From Haemaphysalis longicornis (Eukaryota > Arthropoda > Arachnida > Ixodida > Ixodidae): DNA of 64,000 bases. The first letter of the stretch is position 1. Every line of letters begins with the position of its first letter. Shown piece by piece: positions 1 through 13,600 of this stretch. The stretch covers positions 44,008,144-44,072,143 of the forward strand of contig CM023457.1 of the NCBI GenBank assembly GCA_013339765.2, written 5' to 3'. Under the pieces are notes generated by a model that made no database searches, was not told the origin of the DNA, and was given only the letters and a program-made list of their open reading frames with translations. A program made the position numbers and the translations under genes.

Positions 1-433
1 TTTACTGCTCTCCTTATGCAGGATCATGGTAGCTGTGGACCCATTGTAGATATACTCTAGTATTCTTACATAATATTCATCTGCCCCTGGTTCCGTAATG
101 CCTGAATTACTGATAGGGTTTCGACCGAGTCAAATGCTTTCTCATAATCTATGAAGGCTATATATAGGGGTTCAGTATACTCAGCGCACTTCTCTATCAC
201 CTGATTGATCGTGTGAATATGGTCCATTGTTGAATAACCTTTACGGAACCCTGCTTGTTCTTTAGGTTGACAGAAATCTAAGGTTGCAGAAATTCTGTTA
301 GCGATCACCTTGGTAAGTACCTTGTAGACGACTGACAGTAAGCTGATCGGCCTGTAATTTTTCAAGTGCTTCATGTCGCCTTTCTTATGGATTAGGATGA
401 TGTTCGCCTTCTTCCAAGATTCCGGTACAACTG
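1..433 (-). mobile_element. RTE-type LINE fragment, reverse transcriptase domain
   Basis: The minus strand encodes an almost intact central reverse transcriptase segment: ANIILIHKKGD, NYRPISLLSVVYK, then QAGFRKGYSTMDHI and YIAFIDYEKAFDSV. These are RT blocks 1 to 3 of RTE-class LINEs; FIDYEKAFDSV carries the first catalytic aspartate. The YxDD block and the 3' end lie beyond the window start. The copy breaks off near 433, where a GC-rich element begins. It is about 85 percent alike by eye to the copy at 53.2-53.6 kb. Confidence 0.85.
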
Positions 434-645
434 TCGCCCTAGGGGTCCTTAAAAGGGGAGCGTGCTCGTCTCGTGCCGCCGCAGGAAGACACCGGCAACA
501 CTGTCGCCCCAAAAGCCATAGAAGGGACCAGGCGTTCAGCAAGCCGAGCTTGCGCAGTGTGGGTGTGGACGGCGCAACAACAACGACAACGACAAGGGAG
601 GGACATAGCCCCGACCATGAGATGCTTCGCATCTAAAAATTGATT
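434..645 (+). mobile_element. Truncated copy of the GC-rich short element
   Basis: The end (GACGGCGCAACAACAACGAC ... GAGATGCTTCGCATCTAAAA) matches the end of the element at 13.78-14.15 kb (GGACGGACAACAACAACGCC ... GATGCAGTCGCATCTAAAA). The left part does not align clearly, so the copy is probably 5'-truncated or rearranged. It sits exactly where the RTE fragment stops. Confidence 0.45.
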
Positions 646-2897
646 GAGTTTGAGTAACTTCTTTTGGTTTTGCCGACCAACCCCTATGCATCACAGCGCA
701 GCCCTTTAAAACTGTCACACCCTGTCTTACGCGCCAGGTAAGTGACGATTAAACGTATCAAATGGGGCGGCGAGGGCAGTGCGCCCGAATCCTTGGAACA
801 CCAATCGTTGTTTCTCGCCAGCCTTCATGCGCTGCGCCACGATGAGATTAAGCCACTGCTCCCGTGCTCCATTAACTTTTGCGGATACCTATACATACAT
901 GACAATGGCGTGCGAAACGCATACAGAAATGCACCCTAAAGCTACACTTATATGCGGTTCATTTTCTGCCCGTTTTGAATTAAAATTTCTCGCACCGCAA
1001 AAAAGAAATGGCTGTTTTTACAAGGAGGCGTTTGATGTGATGATGCCGCTATCTTGTAGTCAATTCACGCATGCTTAACATGCCTACGCAAAGGCCATCG
1101 TTTAAATTCTGTGCCATCTGAGATCTAGAGCAAGTGGACCTCACCGTGCTTACCTTTACGTCGGGGCGTATAATAGCGTTCAGGGTACTCCAAAGCATTC
1201 CCTCGTGCATATTTTGTTACATGGCCGCTGAATGAGAGCGCATGTGCCCTTACACAGCGGCAGTGGTTGTTAAAAGGGCTTTCGTGGACTTTCGTGGATC
1301 CCTGCGCTACAATTCAAGTCCGTTGTATCCGACAAGCGTCGCACGCAGTGATCCGGGTGCGCACGGCGTTTGCAGCTGTGGTATCTGGTCTCTGACGGCG
1401 TCGCGGCTGTCCTTCGGTTTGGCGTTATCGTCCGCTCTGGCTAGGATTATGGGTGTCCGTTGCTAATTCGATGGTGGATCGACTAGAACAAAAAAACAGC
1501 GGAGACGCTGAAGAAACAGCAGAGCTGAAGGTAGACCTAGCTTCTCCCCACAGTGACGGTGGATCTCAGGAGAAAGGGAACCGCACGACACCAGCAATGC
1601 AAAACAGTTTTGAATGGCACTGTAAAGCGAAGACCATCAAAGTAAGTACAGTGTTTTATTTACTATCAATTTTCGTCATCCCTTTCATCGTCGTCTTCCG
1701 ACGGCCCAGACGCGTAGGGAAACTACTTTTGTACCTCGTCCACGCCTCGGCAGACCTACACTTCGTCATTTGGCCCGGTGGCCGTTTCCAAGTGTGGATT
1801 GTGAAGGGATGGCTTTGTTCCTGTTGTTGTTATTGCGCCTTTAGATATGACACATACCCATTAAGGGGATCGGCCAATCAACAGAGGACGGTTAAAATGA
1901 ATGGAATTCTATGTAATTACGAGACGGCTGAAAAGATAATTTAGACCGGTTGGAAAGTGTTTTGTTGTTCCATTAACGACAGAAAAAAAACTGGAACATC
2001 GAGGCGAGGGTGACCAATCGCAATCATAAATGAATCTATTCGAATTGTTATCGAAGCGCAGTAGGACATAGCATACATTTTGGCGGCAGAACCCCATTTC
2101 TGATGCCCCGAATGATGGGAGAGCCAACACCGTTACGGATATCCCTAAACTACAAAGCGGCACCTCCAGGGACTGACGTCTGAGACGCTGAAAAGCGTCG
2201 ACATATCAAGAGGTAGTTTTCTACAGACTCGTCTTCGTTAGAATAGCTGCAACAGAGCTGTTGGCGCGAGACGAGACCTGTGTAAGTACCTATTTAACTG
2301 GGGTACTCGACAACATAGGGCTGTAATATTCACCTCTAAGTTGCGTGAAGGGCGCCATTCAGGTTTCCATGAGAATTTCAGATGATCAAAATCTCTTAAA
2401 GGCTAACGGCACTCAGAATTTTGACCTCTACAAAACCCTGCTTTCGTATGTGTCTATAGTATGTGTGGACAGGAGTGTGTGAATAGAGCGCTGCATTTTA
2501 AATGCGATGAACGAAAGGCTCCAGGCGCTTTACATTTACCCTCGAGAACTCCGGTACAGTTTCCAGAAAAGGAAATGTCTTCCATAGACGCATTTGTGCA
2601 TAGTGTTGAAGGAGAAATTAAAGGGGCTAGGTGCGGCATTACTTGATAAAACCCCTCAGGCCACCATAACTTCATATGGGACTTCATGTATTGCCCTGTG
2701 TTCCAAGCAATACATTTCTGAAAAAAAAGTGGAGCCGACTTTGAAAGGGCTCAGACTAGATGTACTCTGGGCCCCTTGAAAGGCTCAGCACTTCAAATCC
2801 CATGCACTTCTTTGAAGCACTATAGTGCTCCAGAGAGGTGCGTGGGGTTTTATAAAGGTATTTAAGAGTAACAATAGTCGAGCTATTGGGATGGTTG

Positions 2898-2975
2898 CGT
2901 TCTTCTAACATCGCTAAAATGACGGCACTCTCTTTATTTCTTTGTCCCCATCATTTTAGCGCTGTTAGAAGAATG
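2898..2975. repeat. Imperfect inverted repeat, 25-nt arms
   Basis: Arms CGTTCTTCTAACATCGCTAA... and the reverse complement of CATTCTTCTAACAGCGCTAA... pair at about 23 of 25 positions around a 28-nt loop. The size is that of a microRNA precursor, but a MITE remnant is equally possible. Confidence 0.5.
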
Positions 2976-4143
2976 TATTTAAGAGGCTAGAGTGCTGACA
3001 AATTTTCATATGCATTCTCGTGAATTTCCCATAGAGACTTGTGCATGAAGCAAACCTTTTATGTATTGTGATTAAGCTCAGTTTAAAGGGTCTCGCTGCA
3101 TAACACCTCATAGGGTTACCCCAGATCTTCCGGAAGTATGTGATAAAAGGCTCCAGACCTTCCTAGTTTGGAATTATACAGCTTAAATACCGCTATAAAA
3201 ATGGTTTTTTTCAGCAGTGCATGGGTGAGTAGCAATCAGACCGACCTTAAAGAGGCTTGGGGCACCGCTGAGCGGATTAAAAAAGCACAGAATCAACTCT
3301 GCGAGTTTAACCTTCCACCCCTCGTTCATAGGTGGAAACTGAAATAATATGGTTGTCTGATTCACGAATGGATTCATATGTTGTACTAGATATAACAATG
3401 AGAGCCCTATTTACGCTTTCTGCTGGACTGTACGCATTGATATGTGGAAAACAATAACTGCCTGTTTGTGCCTCCTGCTCACCCTGGTACGTCATAGTCC
3501 CTAGCAATAACGTTGCCAATCAGCAGTACATCATGAATAATACTCGCAATCACGTCGCGTTTGTCGACAGGAGACTGGCTAAACTGGCTAAGAACCTATA
3601 GCATCAAATTCGCCTTAGCGGACGCTAGACTGGCCACAATTCCAGACAAATCGTCTTTTGGCAGCAGCAGCGATGCACAACTTACCAACTATCGCAGCCT
3701 TTCCCCAGCATCACCTAATTTGTTAACGCAGCATACTGTCTGGCAGCCATATTTGTTTAAGGTAAACAGGCGTTGCTCGGAAAGTATGTCCCGTATCAGT
3801 TCAAACAGTGCAGTGAGGCTTGCAATGTCGTTGCAGTTCAATTGGCGGTTTTCGGTTTCCGCCTTGGATTCACAAGTTTGAGGTATTTGTCTTGTGCCGT
3901 CTACTAGCGCACGGCAGTCCCAAGGGAGAGCGGGGACGCAGGCACATTTAAACAAGAGACCTATTTTTCCCCTAAGTCACTCTTAAAACACATCCTGTCT
4001 CAAGGCACATCCTAGAAGACCCGTCTATATTGTCGTTACACAGAAGGAGGAAATGGAGTGTCCAATGAAGGTTGGTCCATTGCTGAAATGCCAGCGAACA
4101 CCGTTATGGCTTCTTTGAACGTAAGTGAATCTCTTTTGATAAT

Positions 4144-4300
4144 ACACACTCACGAACGCACACACACACGCAGGAACGAGCACACGCACGCACGCAAACG
4201 CACGTGCATCAGCACGAGCACGCACGCACACACACATACTTGCACACCCACACATCCTCCTAAATACGGTCACGCGCGCATACACACGCGTTCATTGGGT
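4144..4300. repeat. CA/CACG-rich microsatellite
   Basis: Irregular CA repeats are interrupted by CG and GAACG units. The open frames on both strands here (His/Thr/Arg-rich and Cys/Val/Arg-rich) are artefacts of the repeat. Confidence 0.9.
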
Positions 4301-4339
4301 TCACAGGGAGTTAATAAGCATCCCTTTCAAGCAATAAAA

Positions 4340-4345
4340 TTTAAT
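4340..4345 (-). promoter_or_regulatory. Polyadenylation signal ATTAAA of the GH18-like gene
   Basis: On the minus strand ATTAAA lies 58 nt past the stop codon, followed by a T-rich stretch. It is the common single-base variant of AATAAA. The predicted 3' UTR is short, about 80 nt. Confidence 0.5.
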
Positions 4346-4402
4346 GCTCAAGTAGCACAGTTACTATAGGATTCAAAAGAAAATACAAGGATAAGAAGAT
4401 TT

Positions 4403-4633
4403 TCATGGCGTCTTGAGTGGTCGTCCCAGCTCAATCTTGTTGCAACTCTCCTCGCCTCCGCTTGCCGTGAAGTTCGCCGTAAGGAAATCTCGCACTTTAT
4501 GCACCATGCGCAGCCTGGTGTAGGCCCCGCGCGTGGACAAGTGAGGACAATGTTGTGCGTAGTCCGAGTACTCCATTCCGTATACAGCGATTCCGTACTC
4601 GAGGTCCGAGTTCTGTGATTTTCCTTCGCACAG
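4403..4633 (-). CDS. Terminal exon 7 of the GH18-like gene, with stop codon
   Basis: The exon has 231 coding nt (77 codons with the TGA), entered in phase 0 through acceptor TTTGCCACATTTCACAG. It begins LCEGKSQNSDLEYGIAVYGM, passes a cysteine pair region (EYSDYAQHCPHL...EESCNK) and ends GRPLKTP. The last barrel strand is LEYGIAVYG. The sequon NFT lies in the C-terminal helix. A stop here plus an ATTAAA signal about 60 nt later marks the gene end. A different, longer frame overlaps the exon but has no family likeness. Confidence 0.85.
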   Translation of the reverse strand: MCEGKSQNSDLEYGIAVYGMEYSDYAQHCPHLSTRGAYTRLRMVHKVRDFLTANFTASGGEESCNKIELGRPLKTP

Positions 4634-7600
4634 CTGTGAAATGTGGCAAAATTGAATTAGGTTTCTCTACGTCCACGCGTAAGCGGACGAATGCATTCTC
4701 TGGGTGATTTAATGCACCTAAGCACACAGCAAGCGGATTCTGTGAGCAAAGCAGTCGGCATATTACTCGACGATGCTGTATGAGGAAGCCCTCAAGGTAC
4801 AAGCTGTCATCACTAACTTAAACCTCAGTGGTTTTGCCGGTAGCTATAAAGACTAATTACCGTTTATCTAAGCAGCACTTTCTATACCAATCGCTATGTC
4901 GTTAAATGGACGTTTGAGCACGAGTTCAGTTTAGTGCGCCCCACGGTTTCGGCCACGATGGCGCACCGATCATTTCGCGGGTCTTCGCGAACACGGGTGC
5001 GTTTTCGCTGCCAACTCTTTCGCACAAGGACTGTGCAATGTCGCCGAAGTTTTTGTGATGCGGAAAAGGATAAAACCATTTGTGCCAGTACATGGTTGTC
5101 CACAGGTCCGTGTGCGCTGCACGTGCGTAGATGGACCGAGACCGTTTGTGCGTACGAGCAGGTGCACCATTCGTGTTAGGCAAGCCGTTCCGGTACTACT
5201 TTTCTGATCTGCTATCCCCCTCCCGTATGGGGCTGGGCTTCCGTTCGACAAATCTGTTTCGCGAAATAATTTTGCGAGTGAATGAAAATATTTTGTGGGA
5301 CAGAGAAACAGATAAACGCCCCTTGGCAATCTTGTGGACGTCGCCTATGTTCACATCAGCCCACTATGAGGGGAGACAGGACACTATAGAGCTCTAGAAG
5401 ACCGGAGTACCAGTTTTGGCATGGGCACCCTCTCGGCGGACTGCGCAAACAAGCTACAACACACGCATTAGCCCTTTCTTCCTGCATATTTTGTGTACAC
5501 ACAAGGTAGTACCACGCAATTTAAAAGCTGCCATAGAAAGCGCGCTGCGTTTGTTAAGTAACAGAGCTGCGCAGTGGGTGATTATTTTTTGTTGCCAAAA
5601 CCTGTCGTGAGCCCCCGCAGCGGCTGTCATCTTGTGCCTATAGGTCGCACCTTGCCGGCTTTCCGATTTGTATTGTCTTCGTCACAAGAAACCGTACGAT
5701 TATAGGACGCGTAGATGTGAAGTAAAGGATACCACCCTGCGGACAGGCAAATAAAGCAAAGCTTCATTGGCCTGTCCTCTCGGATTATTGGGCGCTGCTG
5801 CTATTACTTCTGTTCCCTGACTCAATGCTCCGCTGTGTGAGCGGCGGCTTCTCCTCACCCACACTCCGCAAACGACGAGGGCCACCTAATCCTGGCACCA
5901 TACCGCTGTTTCTTACCAAAACACCAGATGGCATTCGTCTCTGAGAGCACTGGCCACCGCCACGGAGCTTTTCTTGGTGGGTTGCCCTTCGCTTGGAGCT
6001 GGCGCTCTAAGAGCCGGGTGGCCTCGTATGCAGACGGACCCCGAACACACTTGCCAGCCAAACCGCTCAGAAGCATTCCCCAAACTTTCAAGGTATCCAG
6101 ACCGATGGAAGCGTCACGCAGAACAGGAGCGTCTTCGCTGCGAAGCGAAATGTGGTGCAGCCCACTGGATGTATGGTGGGTGTACTGTCTGACTGACGTG
6201 ATTCCCGGCAACCTTGTGCGGCGACCGCGAAATTAGTCACCATTGTGAGCTGTAAACCGAGAAGCGACAAGCGGAACGAAAACGCCGTCTGGACGTTCGT
6301 CTAAGCAACTAATGCCCCGGCGCCCATGCAATGATTTCAATTGGGGCTACTTGTACTCAATTATGCAGTTAAGAACACTCACTGTAACATAATATAAACA
6401 CCATTAACCGCTTCATTGTACTTCGCATTCCAGTAGCAAGTGGGATCCACTTTTTTTACAGCGAAGCTGTCTATGGCAAATTTCAGAAAAATTTGCGTCG
6501 GTTGATACAACTTGTTACACGGCCAACTTTCCAGCCAAGGCTACCTAGTTCGCATTCTACTGCAGGTACCTTAGAAAATAATTCTGAAATAGACCGTCGG
6601 AACCCTTCTATCATTACACCAAGTTTTATTGTATAATTATCGCACACTGAAGTTGTAAACGTTACGGAATTGTGTGCTGTCAGACAACATACAAGACCGT
6701 CGAAGGAGGGAGCATGGTTACAGAAAACAGCTGTAACTCTCGTAGAATTTAAACTATCCCGAAATGAATTATATAAAAATTAGCCGCTAAGACAACCCTA
6801 ACCCACCACCCCAGTTCGATTTATCTGCGTAATTAGTTAATTCACAGTGAAGTTGTAAACGGTAAAGAATTACCGCCAGCTGTGAATAATATATAACCAT
6901 CTGCAGAGAAAGTATGGTTACAGAAAAGCGTTAGAAAATTTGTGGACGCGAAACTCTACCGAAACAAATTTAATAAAAATTAGCCCTTAGGTGACTGAAA
7001 CAGTACGCAGGTTTTCATTCAGTTACATAGTTACCGAGTTCACAGTGCGCGAATATTGTAGAATTCCGGTCCGCTGTCAGCACAAGGGCTTCTACAGGAC
7101 GAAAACCGACGGGCCCATGTTTGTCCGATAGGATAAAGCACCAGTGCTTACAAGTTCCATTCAACCAGTTAAAGGAGCCACGAAGACAAAATGCAAGTTG
7201 GGTTTATTAGAAAGACTGCTTAGTCACGATTACAATGATATCAATATCATCGCAATCTTCGAAAAAAATAACGGAGATATGAAAGAAAACGTGTGAAGCC
7301 GTCGCGAACCCCTAGCCAATTTCCCGCAACTTTTCTCTTACGTCACGGAACCTTTTTTGTGCAATTGGCGGCCGCCTAACTGACCTGTCGCGACGACACA
7401 TATCCGGACGTCTGTAATGTGGCCTCTAGTTCCATTTGACCGCATCACTTGAATGCTAACGTGCAGTGAACGCACTGAAAATTATGTTTTATTGTTGGCC
7501 CGTATGACGTCCTTCTTGCTCATAACACGTCACTGTTGCAAAAATTTGAAAGTTTTAATTACTTCCTGCTGTTTTTTCGTTAAAAAACATCTTTTTTGGC

Positions 7601-10600
7601 TGTAATGCAGCTGAGTGAGATACTGAATCCTAGTTCTTTCAAATTAAACCAAGTTGTATTTTCTCTCCAGGGCTCCGTTAACTAGTAGGTATGCTCAAGC
7701 GCAAATTACAAGCAACATGCTCGGTTTTGTCTGCTCCTTGAACTGCGCCCAGCTGCGCTGGTCACCCATCTTCCCGGAGAGGAAGGGAGATAAATTTTTT
7801 CGATGGCACGTACCTTTGTCCGCAAAGTTCTTTCGTTGTCGAATGTTACGACCCACCGCGTAGCACCGTCGTAAGAAAAAATTGCTTTGTTGACGGAGTC
7901 CTCTGTCACATGAGCCCTGAAGGCCGCATTTGTACAGAGCTGCATAAGAAAACGCGTGCACAATCGCTGTCACTTGCGCGAAAAATGGATGCGCATCATT
8001 TACACTAGAAAAAACCTTAGAGTCGTCAAAAGCAAAATTGAGAGAAGCTAAAACTAACGAGCAAGAATTGAAGGTGACAAAGCTGTACGCAACCTTCACG
8101 ACCACAACGGATGTTTAAATCCACAATTGCATCCGATTTGCTTGTTCTTCGCTGCCGCCACGACCTTTCCTCCATCATTGTTGCAATAAGTCTGAGATTC
8201 CTTCATTTTTTGGACGTGATATTCATTGGACATCCCCTTAGAGGGGCGTACGCTATGACATGTCTTGCTCGTGCAGAGCTAGTCTCACCATGATTACGGC
8301 TAACGCTCGAGTGTTTTTGCATAATCTTGGCCAATCTCCCTAAGTGGGTATGCCATGGTTTGACAAGCGTGCGCTGGCGACTCTGGGCGGTCGCCGCGAG
8401 TTGCGCACACGGGAGCGCTACGGCATTTTCTTGTTTTTGAAACGGCCGGGAGGTCGCCGCAATCTTGGCCTACACCTCTGAGTGGGTGTACTTGGGTTGA
8501 CAAGCATGCGCAGGGGACGCTGGGCGATCGTCACGAGGCACACTCACACCACTGCTAGGCAGTTTATTGTTTTTTTTAAACTGCCTGGCGGTCGCCGCGA
8601 AGCCCGCGCTCACGTGCCCGGGCTCGGCAATTTCTTGGTATTTTTAAGTGTGCGCAAGAAAACTAATGGTTTGCTTAACAGCTTCGCTTTTAAAAACGTC
8701 ACCTAACAATGAACAGCTGAGCATGTTACAACCTCAAAAAGAAACACAGTAGACTCTGCTTAGGAGGTGTTTTAACTAACCTCAAAATATTGTTGAAAAC
8801 GGTTTGGCTTACCATTTTGTGAATTCTGCGCAACTTCCTTCCTACAACCTCCACCCCGGCTAAACGGATATCCTACTATTGTGATTTTGAAGCGTATTCC
8901 GGAAAAGGAATCTTTGGTACGCGAACACTTTACAAGCGAGTGGCGCGCGTTATAGAGCAGAAGGCGAGATTGCAATCACATGGCTGGTACTCCGGCCATC
9001 TGATGATGTTTTCGACTCAATGACCGGACGTGAGGTGCCTGTCTCTTTTATACGTGAAACATATCCTGGTGAACCCTGAACGTTCTTAAAACATGCCTTC
9101 AAAATATACTGTGGTTTTCATGATTTTTTTAGTGGCACGCTTTGGGATAAAGAACTGACTACATGAAAATGGTGTGGATATTAACGTTATTTCGGTTGTT
9201 CATCCAACAAGCAGCCCCGGCTGTATCGTAGGTTATCCTGCTCTTCCTGCGTCGGTCATGAGCAGCATTACTTAGTGCATACCATGCTATTTCTTCCTTT
9301 TCAAACAAATTAACACGTATCTTCACGCTCCATAAAAATTAGCCCAACCACCCATTTCGCATCAAAATAACAAATGTGCCGGGTTGTTTTACATACAGTT
9401 GGAAAAATGGCTGTTGCTACTGAGGTAATTTTTTTTGTTTATGCGATGTATGTTAAACCTCGAAATACTTTCTCTACAAAATTGACACCAGACAAACATG
9501 ATCGTAGTGTTCTAGCTCTGTGCCCAAAGGCTCTCATTGTCGCCAAATCATGACTGGATAAAGTACTGCTAACTGCGACAGCAAGTTGATATAATCTCTT
9601 TGGGAACAATGGAATGCGTATATATGCACTGAGCATCCTCGAAATGGCCGACGTCCGATTTATAATTGATTATAGTGTTCAACGCGCCGACGCAACGCAG
9701 GCGATGAGGCACGCCGTAGTGGAGGGCTCCCGATTAATTTTGACTATCTGGGGATCTTTAACGTGCGCCGAAATCTCGTACACACGAGCATTTTTTTTTC
9801 TTTTCGCCTCCATCAGAAATGCGACCGACGCGGCCGGGAATCTAACCCTCATCCTCGAGGTCAGCCGCACAATGCCTTAGCCACTGGTCCACCGCGGTGG
9901 GTCGAAGTTCATTGATCGGTTGCTATAGCTGCCACAAATCCGAATAATTTAAATGTAAGGCTCAATTGGGAGCAATAAAAAGGGCTACTAAACATATTCT
10001 CAACTGGGAAGCTGGTGTATCCGATTATCCTTGCATTTGTGTTTCACTGACATCACGAAATGCAAAAGTTTATTTTTGTCGCAATTTTAGGGCCTTTTTT
10101 GAAACAAAATGGATAGATAGTCTTTATATGGGTATAAAAAAGCCTCGCACGTTTCTTTTGAGCAAGAAAGGTTTCAGACATTCCCGAGGGAGGTGAGTGG
10201 ATGCCTCCGGCGAGCCTTATTGTCTTGCGCCACACGGAACGACACAAGAGAACCTAATTAGCCGGGTATGTTCACGCGCCCTTTCTGTATACCATTATTG
10301 CTTGTAACAAGATTCAATTATTTATGGCTTCTTCTCGCAAGAGAAAAAATTGGCGCCGCTTGCACTAGTGGTGCAAGACTGGAGAAACAACAGAGCCGGC
10401 AGCTCCTCTTCCTTCGTTGGAGACCCTGCCGTTGCAGCTCACATGGATTTCCGAACTTGTCGCTAGAAGTTTTTATGACTAGCAAGTCTGGGTAGTTTTC
10501 AAAAGTCCGGAGGGTTTCGCATTTCCACCAAAGTTGGCCGCGTTAGCATGCGCTAGAACCCGCGGCAACCGACTTTGCAAAATCGGTGTCTGGAGCGAGA

Positions 10601-13600
10601 ACTCGATGACTTTGCTCTCCACTTCGTGCGTGAACGGCCGTGAACTGGCGAGGACAGCATGCGAGAGATCACACCACGAACCCACTCGCATATAAGGCAG
10701 TTTCATAATGCGAGGGGCTATAAATTGTTCTGTTTTACTTAATTTTGGGCGTTAGAGTGCCTCTTTTTCTGTTCTTTTATAGTCTATTTCCAATACTGAA
10801 ACCCTTGTGTGCATTTGCCTTCTCCTTTTCTAATCAGGCTACCTGGGAAATGTTGTGCCAGATTGCCCAGCCCAAATTCCCTTAATCTGGCGACGCACGA
10901 CGGTGGGGTCGATTCGCGCCTCTGTCAAACCCCCCCGGCAGACGTTCGCCAACTTGGCAGCGCCGCAGAGACGCCTCTCGTTTACCCTTCTGAACGGCTG
11001 GGCCGAATCATGCCTCGGACGAACGCCCCGCGGCAGACATGCGGATAGATGCCTGGAGACGCCGCCGATAAGACGGCGACGGCGTCGTCCTCTTTTTCCC
11101 CGTCAGTGGCGGCTCAGTTGACGCAATCGCTTCGTCTCGATTAGTCGGATTTAAACTTCGGCCAGCGAGAGCCCTGACTGAAGCGATTCAAACCGCTTGG
11201 GGCTGCAACGGAGTCCCGGGGGTATAAAACCCGCCCGAATGCGCAGCCAGGACGGCACTCTTCGGAGGCAACGAGGGGAGACGTACTGTCGCCTTTGTCC
11301 GAGCCATGTAACGATCTTGTTACCCCTGTAAATAACGTGTATAAATGTCGCTTCAACTCTTCGTCGGCTCGAGAACTTCATCGCTTTCCTCTGCGCCGCG
11401 TCGATAACGTACGGAGCAAGGCAACGTCGCTACACCGGTGACTGCGCTCGGGTAGCCAGTCGCAACAGTAGCGGCTTCGGTGGGATGGCCTAGTCACAAC
11501 AGAAGTGATGGAATGATTTTTTGCATGCTACGGGCGCGTAAATCTGCTGTAAAGTTTGTTTATTTCTTACCCTTCAAAATAAACCATTTCGCTCTGATAC
11601 TTTTGAAAATTCCTCTCTGGCTTTTTTTTCCTTGCAGGTGCTCCTCACCGCATGCAACACAACCTGTTTTTCTTTCCAATTGGCTGCCATGTTATTGTTC
11701 TTCGCCGCTGTGAACCCTGTACCACTAGGGCCTTTGTGCTGACCCCGTGGCTATGTTGCAAGTTTCAACACGTAAAGGCCCCGTGTGCGGTTCCCGGGGC
11801 CTCCCTAACCACATTTTGTTTCCTTCACGCCCTCCCAATACCTGCCCGTTAGCTCCTTCTTCCTCATCACTTTCCCTCACACTCCTTGCCCTAGCATTTA
11901 AAAGCTCTCCACTTCGCCAATGATGATAGTGTTCTGGTAACGCTCCACAGCCAAAAGGAAAGCGTAAACAGTTCTGCTGCCACTACTTGGAAGGATCGCT
12001 GGCAGAAGTTTACTTATTTGAAACTCAGTCACAAATACTTCATTCACAAACATTTTGTCCGTGCAAATAACTCGCTGAATATTCCGCGATGTAGCTAAGG
12101 AAAGGAAGCAACTGATATGAACTGAATTCAGCTACATTGGCGTCGTCCGAGCAAACTTTTTGAAAGATTTGCTTATGCATGCTGAAGCATTGCACGACAC
12201 GGGCAGTACCAGCGAGAGTCCTCCCGTGCACACTCACCACTTCGTACGGGACGAGGTGGTCCTCTGGTTGGTTGGTGCATTCGGTCCCAATACGAAGGTC
12301 GCCGTTTTCTACCGGTCTGTACTTGCGGCCGAACATAGCTACCGACACGGTAAGCGCGAAAGCAGCGGTTTTGGCGAGTTCCTTGAGCATCTGGAGTGCT
12401 TTCAGCTGCAATTGAGGACGAGAAACATCTGTTACGCAAAAGGAGCCAAATTGGTAAACAGTGCTGGCGTCAGGTGTCTACCTTGCGGCACATCATGAGT
12501 TCAACATAGTATGGGGTCAGACATTCATATGCTTAGTAAGATGCACACCAGAACTGCTCGTCATGACATGAATGCTGACCAAAGGCTCTTCTTGCTCTGG
12601 GGTGCAGACTGTTCTCTATGTATGTAGCGCGAGAGTATTTAACATGTCCTTCTCGACCGCTAGGATGCAGTGTATTCCTGGGATGTAATGCAGAAAACTT
12701 CGAAAAAAACGTGTTTGTTGTAGGCCAATGGATTCGGATATCTTGCCTATGGGCCCAGATGTTTTGTCCTATGTCCTGTTCATCCTACTGAACCGGTAAG
12801 CTATCTGGAGAATCCTTATTGATGTACGGAAACCGTGTGTAAATGCACAGTCGCTACGGTGCCACTTTGTAACAATCGTGTGAACTGTGTGGAATGTTTG
12901 TTAGGGGAGGTGATGACGTAAACTAATTGTTGATAAGAATTGGCCTGCTGGTAATGAACATTAACTGCCAGCTCAAAGCATGGCAGTCCCCTCTTTTCTT
13001 TCCTTGGTTTCAGTTTTTTTCGGTCACGGTGGCTGGTGTTGTTGCGCATGCGTTCTTGCATCCAGTTTAGGCACTAAATGGGAAAAAGGTAGTGATGTAT
13101 CGAGGTGGCAATGGCCTGGCTTTGTACACTGGCGACCCGGGTTCAATTCCTACGAAATTCCCTAATGTGCAGATCTCTTTTAAAACAAATTGATTTACTT
13201 TATAAAATACAATTACAGGCGCAGTTTAGTACAGATCTTGATTGTTTTGACGGAGTTCCTTACTCTTTTTACATCAGAGGACATATTCCAGGCAGAAAAA
13301 ATTGCTTTTTCTCACGAGAAGGCATTTAAGGCAATCGCCTTTAAAATTATCCGCATAGGGTGTTATTGGGCATTGGATTAGATGAAATACTACAGTAACA
13401 TCTGAAGTCGCTTGTAATGGTTTCTTGCAGCAGCATCATTGTCGTCCTGGACACGAAACAAACCTGACTGGGCTCGTACAGCCTCGCTCCATTAAGGATC
13501 GTCGGCGGATAGATCACGCACTGCTCGCCGTACAGCCGGTCGTCGAAGCCGATGTGCCCATGCGCGACGATGAAAGATGGGGTGTACACGGCTCTGAATG

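Larger units (their letters stand above)
646..4300. other. Intergenic stretch downstream of the GH18-like gene
   Basis: No supported gene is seen. Short open frames are scattered and have no family likeness. The stretch holds an imperfect hairpin (2898-2975) and a CA-rich microsatellite (4144-4300). A 40-residue block near 3740-3850 on the minus strand looks coding in composition, but has no stop-to-splice context I can trust. Confidence 0.5.
7940..12237 (-). other. Intron 5-6 of the GH18-like gene
   Basis: About 4.3 kb holding a 137-bp tandem repeat (8.3-8.6 kb), a reversed SINE (9.66-9.90 kb) and an LTR-like GC-rich block (10.85-11.47 kb). No exon was recognised between these. Confidence 0.6.

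Noticed and set aside
3689..3955. 88-codon minus ORF as a further exon of the GH18-like gene
   Set aside because: It lies downstream of a terminal exon with a stop and poly(A) signal, and lacks a clear acceptor.
4025..4369. His/Thr/Arg-rich and Cys/Val-rich ORFs
   Set aside because: Shadows of the CA-rich microsatellite.
12040..12237. Extension of the exon 5 frame to a 123-codon ORF
   Set aside because: A consensus GTGAGT donor at 12237 fits the family end and phase; text after it has no likeness.
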